Below, one piece after another: positions 58,631 through 64,000 of a DNA stretch of 64,000 bases. The notes beneath the pieces were generated by a model, which saw only the letters and a program-made list of their open reading frames with translations, had not been told where the DNA came from and searched no databases. Made by a program: the position numbers and the translations under genes. Source of the DNA: Flavisolibacter longurius (GTDB taxonomy: Bacteria > Bacteroidota > Bacteroidia > Chitinophagales > Chitinophagaceae); contig JACJGO010000020.1 of the NCBI GenBank assembly GCA_014163555.1, positions 1-64,000 on the forward strand, written 5' to 3'. Within the stretch, counting starts at the first letter, position 1; each line of letters starts with the position of its first letter.

Positions 58631-60005
58631 AAAACAAGTGGCGATAGACTTCTTCTACCTTGCTTAGCATTACCACCTCTATATTGAACTTATGTTTACT
58701 TAACCCTTTTTGGTTGTACTTGGAAACAATGATCTTACTGAAGCCCAGTTTCTCCGCTTCGGCAATGCGTTGCTCAATGCGGTTCACGGCTCGTATCTCA
58801 CCACTCAAACCTACTTCACCTGCAAAACAAATGTCATGCGGCACCGGCACATCTTCGTAGGAAGACAACAGGGCTACCAGCACGGCCAGGTCAATGGATG
58901 GATCTTCAACTTTCAGTCCGCCGGCCAAGTTGAGAAAAACATCTTTTACTCCGAAATGAAAGCCGCCACGTTTTTCCAGCACGGCCAATAACAACTGAAG
59001 GCGCCTGGTATCAAAGCCGCTCACCGTTCGTTGTGGTGTACCGTAAACTGATTGTGTGACCAGGGCCTGCACTTCAATCAATAAGGGCCGCTGGCCTTCG
59101 ATGGTGGCGGCAATGGCCACACCGCCCAGCGATTCTTCTTTTTGTGTCAGCAAAATCTCGCTTGGGTTCAGCACGGGGTTCATGCCGTTGTCGTTCATCT
59201 GGTAGATGCCCAATTCAGCCGTACTGCCAAAGCGGTTTTTCAGTGTACGCAAAATGCGATAGGCATAGTGGCGATCACCTTCAAACTGCAACACGGTATC
59301 CACCATATGCTCTAAAAGTTTGGGACCTGCAATGGCGCCTTCTTTGGTGATGTGACCAATTAAAAATACCGGTGTATTGGTTTCTTTAGCGAACTGCTGA
59401 AACTCCGCGGCGCATTCCCGGATTTGGGATACGCTTCCTGGTGAGGATTCCACAAAGGATGATTCGAGGGTTTGAATGGAATCAACGATGATCAGTTGCG
59501 GCTTTAGTTTTTTTATTTCCTGGAAGATGATGTTGGTGGATGTTTCCGTGAGCAGGTAGAAATTTTCGTTCTGCATGTTCAGCCGGTCGGCACGCATCTT
59601 AATCTGCTGCTCACTTTCTTCACCGCTTACATATAAAGTAGTAATGCCTTTTAGTTGCAGTCCCATTTGCAGAAACAAGGTTGACTTTCCGATACCTGGC
59701 TCGCCGGCTACCAGCACAATGCTACCAGGTACAATGCCACCACCCAATACACGATTCAGTTCTGCATCGGATGATAACAAGCGTGGTGATTCTTTTGTTT
59801 CAACTTCGTTTAAGTGACGGGTTCTTTTGGTAGTGTCTTTATCAATATAAGAAGTCCAGTCGTTGTTGCTCCCTTTCTTGGTGTCTTTTTGAATGAGTTC
59901 TTCTACGAATGTATTCCACTGTTGACATCCCGGGCATTTGCCTAACCATTTTGCACTTTCATAGCCACAGTTCTGACAGAAGTAAGCTGTTTTTACTTTC
60001 GACAT
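58629..60005 (-). CDS. radA: DNA repair protein RadA (Sms)
   Basis: RecA-related branch-migration ATPase. 458 residues: zinc finger C10-x2-C13...C24-x2-C27, Walker A GEPGIGKST (101-109), RadA-specific KNRFGST (about 255-261), and a C-terminal Lon-like domain. ComF follows downstream on the same strand. Confidence 0.97.
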   Translation of the reverse strand: MSKVKTAYFCQNCGYESAKWLGKCPGCQQWNTFVEELIQKDTKKGSNNDWTSYIDKDTTKRTRHLNEVETKESPRLLSSDAELNRVLGGGIVPGSIVLVAGEPGIGKSTLFLQMGLQLKGITTLYVSGEESEQQIKMRADRLNMQNENFYLLTETSTNIIFQEIKKLKPQLIIVDSIQTLESSFVESSPGSVSQIRECAAEFQQFAKETNTPVFLIGHITKEGAIAGPKLLEHMVDTVLQFEGDRHYAYRILRTLKNRFGSTAELGIYQMNDNGMNPVLNPSEILLTQKEESLGGVAIAATIEGQRPLLIEVQALVTQSVYGTPQRTVSGFDTRRLQLLLAVLEKRGGFHFGVKDVFLNLAGGLKVEDPSIDLAVLVALLSSYEDVPVPHDICFAGEVGLSGEIRAVNRIEQRIAEAEKLGFSKIIVSKYNQKGLSKHKFNIEVVMLSKVEEVYRHLF

Positions 60006-60084
60006 AGCACGAATTTAACCTTGTTAGAGATGAAAATTGTTTTCGGATATGCAGTTGGGAGAGGAGAATTCGGAAAGGAAAAAT

Positions 60085-60122
60085 TGTAGTAAAAAGGGCT
60101 GATCTTTCGACCAACCCTTTTA
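60085..60122 (-). terminator. Intrinsic terminator on the minus strand upstream of radA
   Basis: Read on the minus strand: GGGTTGGTC, loop GAAA, GATCAGCCC (two G-U pairs), then TTTTTAC. It lies 80-120 nt upstream of the radA start codon, so it would end a transcript arriving from the AT-rich gap, or attenuate radA. Confidence 0.7.
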
Positions 60123-60125
60123 CTT

Positions 60126-60400
60126 ACTAACCCATTAAATTCTGACACTAAATTACAATTCTGCGTCACTTTACAAAATATTTTTTTGGCGATGTGAATA
60201 ACTTTTTGTGAATTTTATATAAAGCCAATGCCCAATTATGCCTTTATAAAATGCTATAAACTAATTACTTACAAAATTTTAAAAAAACACATTAAAAAAA
60301 TACATACTGATAAACTGTCAGATAAATTATGTTTTTCCAGACCAAAACTGACAAAAGGTTAAACCTGCCTGACGGGAACGCTTTTTTCAGATTTTGGACA
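60126..60400. other. AT-rich gap with a consensus DnaA box
   Basis: About 275 bp with long A and T runs and no ORF. TGTGAATAA at 60193-60201 is TTATTCACA on the other strand, which matches TTATNCACA; a weaker copy TGTGAATTT lies at 60207-60215 in the same orientation. It contrasts with neighbouring coding DNA. It could be an origin-like region, a long promoter, or an unannotated RNA; unresolved. Confidence 0.4.
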
Positions 60401-60408
60401 TAGTTTTG
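60401..60408 (+). promoter_or_regulatory. Probable -7 box before the YugP-like gene
   Basis: TAGTTTTG fits TAnnTTTG, about 29 bp before ATG 60437. Confidence 0.5.
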
Positions 60409-60436
60409 AGGTAATAAAACAAAAAAAGGAGAGACG

Positions 60437-61129
60437 ATGACGCCATCCATAATGATAGTTTCTTTAATTTTTATCGGTATCAGTATGCTTGTTTCGATGA
60501 TACTGAAGAGCCGGTTTGCTGCCTACAGCAAAATTCCACTTTCGGCCCGGCTGACCGGTAAAGAAGTGGCGGAGAGAATGTTACAGGAGAACGGAATTTA
60601 TGATGTAAAGGTAGTTTCTGTGGAAGGTTTCCTCTCTGATCACTATAATCCAGCCAATAAAACCATCAACCTGAGCCCTGAGGTTTACAATAATTACAGT
60701 GTATCGGCCGCTGCTGTGGCTGCTCACGAAACCGGTCACGCCATTCAGCATGCCACGGCCTATGCCTGGCTCAGCCTCCGCAGTAAGCTGGTTCCCGCTG
60801 TGCAAGTAAGCTCTACCGTAGTCAACTGGGTGCTCCTGATTGGTGTGTTTATGGCCGCTTCCGGCAATTCAACCCTGCTTTTGGTGGGTATTGTACTGTT
60901 TGCGCTTTCGGTAATTTTTTCGCTGATAACGCTGCCGGTAGAATTTGACGCCAGCCGCCGTGCATTGGCTTGGCTTAACCGGACCAATGTTACCAACTCG
61001 CAGGAGTATCCAAAGGCAAAAGACGCCCTGAAGTGGGCCGCTATGACCTATGTGGTGGCAGCGCTGGCAGCCGTGGTTACCCTGTTGCAATATGTAATGA
61101 TTTACATGGGCGGCAGAGACCGGGAGTAA
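60437..61129 (+). CDS. Membrane zinc metallopeptidase, YugP-like
   Basis: 230 residues. Zinc site HETGH (97-101). About four hydrophobic segments: residues 1-20, and three in the second half. The region SAAAVAAHETGHAIQHATAY and TLPVEFDASRRALAWL match the family known as YugP-like (zinc metallopeptidase, membrane type). Substrate unknown. Unusually strong Shine-Dalgarno AAGGAGAG 4-10 nt before the start, rare in Bacteroidota. Confidence 0.9.
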   Translation: MTPSIMIVSLIFIGISMLVSMILKSRFAAYSKIPLSARLTGKEVAERMLQENGIYDVKVVSVEGFLSDHYNPANKTINLSPEVYNNYSVSAAAVAAHETGHAIQHATAYAWLSLRSKLVPAVQVSSTVVNWVLLIGVFMAASGNSTLLLVGIVLFALSVIFSLITLPVEFDASRRALAWLNRTNVTNSQEYPKAKDALKWAAMTYVVAALAAVVTLLQYVMIYMGGRDRE

Positions 61130-61149
61130 GCTTCCAACGAATTGTAAGA

Positions 61150-61187
61150 AAAAGGCATCCGTAATTGTTGGATGCTTTTTTTATGTT
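61150..61187 (+). terminator. Terminator after the YugP-like gene
   Basis: Stem GGCATCC/GGATGC(T) with a 9-nt loop, followed by T7. Confidence 0.8.
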
Positions 61188-61310
61188 TTTATAGGAAGCA
61201 ATGAAACAAAGCACTTCCCTTTATCTTGACTTTCAATTGCGAAAGATGTGGGTAAGATAAAGCTTAGGGAACACGAGTACTGCGGCAGCTACTTCATCCT
61301 CGGTGAGAAC

Positions 61311-61360
61311 ATTTATAAAGAAGCCCGTTCACACTTCTGTGAACGGGCTTCTTTATAAAT
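61311..61360. terminator. Bidirectional terminator with a 23-bp perfect stem
   Basis: Arms 61311-61333 and 61338-61360 are perfectly complementary with loop CTTC. It ends susD transcription on the minus strand and may back up the YugP-like terminator on the plus strand. Confidence 0.9.
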
Positions 61361-61381
61361 TTGGATTAACGAAACCTGCGG

Positions 61382-62821
61382 TTAATAACCGGGATTCTGT
61401 ACCAAGTTAGGATTGACTTTAATTTCATTGAACGGAATCGGGAAGATCCATCCCCTAGAATCCGCATCGATGGTACACCTTTCTGCACGGGAGCTGCCAT
61501 TGACGCCGCACTCCGTACGGACAATGGTTTTGGTAGTCCGGCGCAGGTCAAACCAGCGGTGACCTTCACCCAGCAATTCTACCCGGCGTTGTAGCGAGAC
61601 AGCATCTAACAGGGCAGTCCCGGATTCGGAACCGGCGGCCACATTCCGTGCTGTGCGCAGGGCATTCAGGTCGGCCAGGGCTGTAGCATCACTGCTTTTT
61701 GCTTTGGCTTCGGCACGCATCAGCATCATTTCGCCGGCACGGAAAACTTTAAAGCTTCTGATGCCGGGATATTTCCAAAGCAAGGTGCGGTTAACATTGC
61801 CGACACCGGCCCTGTTGAACCGAACAACTCCCTGATCGACATAGGCACCGCCCTGGGTTTGTAATATTTCGGTCATCGCCGCAGTGATGCGGTAACCGGC
61901 ATTGCTGCCACCGATGGCACCACCAGGGGTTAACGTGTTGTCAGACGGAATCTGCCATATTACTTCTTTGGAAGGCGCCGCTTCACTGGCTGCCGCAAAC
62001 GAACTAACAAAATCACTGGCTGTGCCCAGCGGATTTTTCTGCAGGACAACCGAGGCATCCTTGATCACATCATTCCACTGCGAAGCATAATAATTTACCC
62101 GGGCCCGTATGGCATACACCACAACGCTGTCAATAAAATAGCGGGAGGTATTGCCGGTGGTATTACCGCCTTCCCGGAAGGAAACCAGGGCATCATTCAG
62201 GTCTTTCAGGATGGCATCATAGTTTTCCTTTACCGTATTGCGGGCCGGAAGGTTGGCAAACGGCTTTTGCGGATCAAAGGTTTTAACATACGGTACACCC
62301 AGTTCCGCTGAGTTGCGGTCAAAGTTCACAGCAAAATAGCGCATCAGGTCAAAGTGAGCCTGGGCTCTGATCGCCAGGGCCTGTGCCCGAATGCGTTTGG
62401 CTTCTGCTGCGGTGGCACCCGATTCGTAGTTGCCGACAAACGCTAACAGGTTGTTGACACGGGAAATGATTTCGTAAGGCTGGATAAACGCTGCCTGAAC
62501 GTTGTTATAGTCCGATGCATAGATCATTTCTGACATTGTGCTCCAATTTCCCAGGCTTTCCAGCGACTCCACAAAATCATCGCCCATTAGTTCGGGCAGG
62601 GCACTCCAGGCACTGGCATTGCCGGAAGCAGCCGGGTTGTGGTAATAGCGGTTGCTTTGAAAACCATCATAAGCACCACGCAAGGCATTTTGTACATCGT
62701 CTATTGTTTTTAATGCGGTTAATGATGTATCGGGAGTGGTCTCGAGACTTTTCGTACAAGCCAGCAGCCCTGTAGCAAAAAAGGCGAGAAGAAAAGAGGT
62801 TGTTTTTACAAACGATTTCAT
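61382..62821 (-). CDS. SusD/RagB-family nutrient-uptake outer-membrane lipoprotein
   Basis: Cell-surface binding protein that works with a SusC TonB-dependent transporter. 479 residues: signal peptide with lipobox GLLACT (Cys22), N-terminal SusD-like TPR helices (about 25-250) and the RagB/SusD C-terminal domain with ending FPIPFNEIKVNPNLVQNPGY, a typical SusD end. The genes are ordered susC then susD on the minus strand with a 21-bp gap. No glycoside hydrolase or sensor follows inside the window, so the substrate is unknown. Confidence 0.95.
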   Translation of the reverse strand: MKSFVKTTSFLLAFFATGLLACTKSLETTPDTSLTALKTIDDVQNALRGAYDGFQSNRYYHNPAASGNASAWSALPELMGDDFVESLESLGNWSTMSEMIYASDYNNVQAAFIQPYEIISRVNNLLAFVGNYESGATAAEAKRIRAQALAIRAQAHFDLMRYFAVNFDRNSAELGVPYVKTFDPQKPFANLPARNTVKENYDAILKDLNDALVSFREGGNTTGNTSRYFIDSVVVYAIRARVNYYASQWNDVIKDASVVLQKNPLGTASDFVSSFAAASEAAPSKEVIWQIPSDNTLTPGGAIGGSNAGYRITAAMTEILQTQGGAYVDQGVVRFNRAGVGNVNRTLLWKYPGIRSFKVFRAGEMMLMRAEAKAKSSDATALADLNALRTARNVAAGSESGTALLDAVSLQRRVELLGEGHRWFDLRRTTKTIVRTECGVNGSSRAERCTIDADSRGWIFPIPFNEIKVNPNLVQNPGY

Positions 62822-62842
62822 AGTGAATGTTTATGCTTAAGA

Positions 62843-64000
62843 TCAGAAACTAAGATTGATACCAAATGTGATGTTCCGTAAAACAGGGTACTGTGCACCG
62901 GTAACGGCAGCGTTGGCGCCATTGCCATCAATGTCGGAAACAGAAGAGACTTCTGGATCCCAACCCTGGAAATTGTGCCAGGTGTATAGGTTTTGTCCTT
63001 GTGCAAAGACCCGAAGGCCCTGAAGTTTCAGGCGGTTGAGCACTTGCTTTGGCAGTCTGTATGAAAGCATCACATTGCGCAGGCGCACATAATCACCTTT
63101 TTCCAGGAAGCGTGTGGTTTGCCCTTGTGTGGCTTCATCGATACGTGGAAAATCAGTGATTTGTCCCGGAGTTTTCCAGGCCTGTAAAGCATTTCTGGAA
63201 TAACCGGAGGTGGTGAATTGGTTAAACTCTACGTTGTAACGGCCCCCGTTATAAATATAATTGCCATGGTTAAAAACAAAAAAGGCCGACAGTTCCAATC
63301 CTTTCCAGGCAAACGTGTTGGTTAAGCCGGCGTTGTGGGGCGCATCGCTAGGACCCAATACTACCAAATCGTTGGCATCATATACTTCTGTAATGGTTTT
63401 TCCGTCCGCTTTCAGGTATTGCGAGTTTCCGTTTTCCGGGTTCACACCGGCAAATTGCACCAGGTAAAAGCTGTTCAACGGGTTTCCTACCTGCAAGGCC
63501 TGGAAACTTCTATACAGTTGAAAATCCTGGTTGTCCGGCAGCGATTTAACGGTGTTTTTGTTATAGGCATAATTGGCGTCAACCGTCCACCGGAAGTCCT
63601 TCAGGTTCAAAACACGGAAAGAAAAGTTCAGCTCAATGCCTTTGTTTTCCATGCTTCCGATATTGGCCAGGATGGTACCGTTACCACCGCTGGTCGCCGG
63701 AATGGTTGGCTGGAAATAAAGTCCTTTCGTTAAGCTGTTGTAGAGCTCCACCGTACCGCGGATGCGGTTTTTGAACAACGCAAATTCAACACCTGCATTT
63801 ACGGTTCTGCGGCGCTCCCAGGTAAGATCGACATTGCCAAGGCGATTGATCAGAAGTGTGCCTTGTCCGCCATAGGTGCCACGGGTATATTGCTGAACAT
63901 ACGGAAACTCGCCAATGCCCTGCTGATTACCCACTGAACCATAACTGGCTTTCAGCTTCAGATAATTGATCGCTTTTACATTGAAAAAGCCTTCTTCAGA
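62843..64000 (-). CDS. SusC/RagA-family TonB-linked outer-membrane protein, C-terminal part
   Basis: The gene runs off the right edge; its reading frame stays open to position 64000. About 385 residues of the beta-barrel are present, with SusC motifs YLKLKASYGSVGNQ near the window edge, the strand region RRTVNAGVEFALFKNRIRGTVELYNSLTKGLYF and the typical end PVLRNITFGINLSF. The plug domain and TonB box lie outside. Partner of the susD gene immediately downstream. Confidence 0.95.
   Translation of the reverse strand, partial: SEEGFFNVKAINYLKLKASYGSVGNQQGIGEFPYVQQYTRGTYGGQGTLLINRLGNVDLTWERRRTVNAGVEFALFKNRIRGTVELYNSLTKGLYFQPTIPATSGGNGTILANIGSMENKGIELNFSFRVLNLKDFRWTVDANYAYNKNTVKSLPDNQDFQLYRSFQALQVGNPLNSFYLVQFAGVNPENGNSQYLKADGKTITEVYDANDLVVLGPSDAPHNAGLTNTFAWKGLELSAFFVFNHGNYIYNGGRYNVEFNQFTTSGYSRNALQAWKTPGQITDFPRIDEATQGQTTRFLEKGDYVRLRNVMLSYRLPKQVLNRLKLQGLRVFAQGQNLYTWHNFQGWDPEVSSVSDIDGNGANAAVTGAQYPVLRNITFGINLSF

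Overview
The window is chromosomal DNA of a member of the Bacteroidota, most likely the family Chitinophagaceae. The evidence is a SusC/SusD pair, a RimP-NusA-IF2 operon next to a DUF4834-like small protein, an RsfS-FtsH-LUD cluster, a fused GH3/beta-lactamase protein, the PurF-like paralog, weak ribosome binding sites, and several promoters with the Bacteroidota -7 box TAnnTTTG. No species can be named from the sequence alone.

Layout. 1-1797: the end of an IS21-like insertion sequence carrying four 24-bp direct repeats, which cuts off the 3' end of a type I methyltransferase gene (hsdM). 1917-7467: tRNA-Met(CAU) and a small membrane protein on the minus strand, then rimP-nusA-infB on the plus strand with a promoter and a terminator-like hairpin in the leader. 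7635-18909: a flippase, a MauG-type peroxidase, arfB, dtd, dinB-like, carB, two small YtxH-like proteins, an M23 peptidase, bcp and birA. 18992-24907: rsfS, ftsH, LUD protein, lpxH, a secreted propeller-like protein and mscS. 24962-31026: thioredoxin-like, MerR, secreted protein, amidase, PfpI, Nei-like glycosylase, MGMT-like protein and pheS. 31146-40001: two M16 peptidases, adk, msrB, dus, CPBP protease, cdsA and a membrane protein. 40197-49334: acyl-CoA dehydrogenase, MarR, glycosyltransferase, SurA-like isomerase, PAS histidine kinase and a PurF-like amidotransferase. 49649-61129: GH3/beta-lactamase, ricT, holB, glutathione peroxidase, a beta-helix lipoprotein, comF, radA and a YugP-like peptidase. 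61382-64000: susD and the C-terminal part of susC, which runs off the window.

Most genes are housekeeping: translation (rimP, nusA, infB, pheS, arfB, dtd, dus, rsfS, tRNA), nucleotide supply (carB, purF-like, adk), envelope (lpxH, cdsA, flippase, M23, amidase, SurA-like, MscS), DNA metabolism (holB, radA, nei-like, comF), and redox defence (bcp, gpx, msrB, mauG).

The most unusual signal is not a gene. At least fifteen intergenic gaps, nearly always beginning at or just after a stop codon, carry short word-like sequences (about 8-12 nt, repeated with variation). In many of these gaps the words reappear as the reverse complement on the other side, so the transcript could fold into a long imperfect hairpin. 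The words differ from locus to locus, but the two arms within a locus match. Several vocabularies recur at two distant loci. In some cases the element supplies the last codons and the stop codon of the gene. Two elements enclose ordinary intrinsic terminators. I know no family name for these. Other points: leader hairpins before rimP and carB, CarB without its regulatory domain, a Nei-like glycosylase with Ser in place of the catalytic Pro2, and an AT-rich gap (60126-60400) with a consensus DnaA box.
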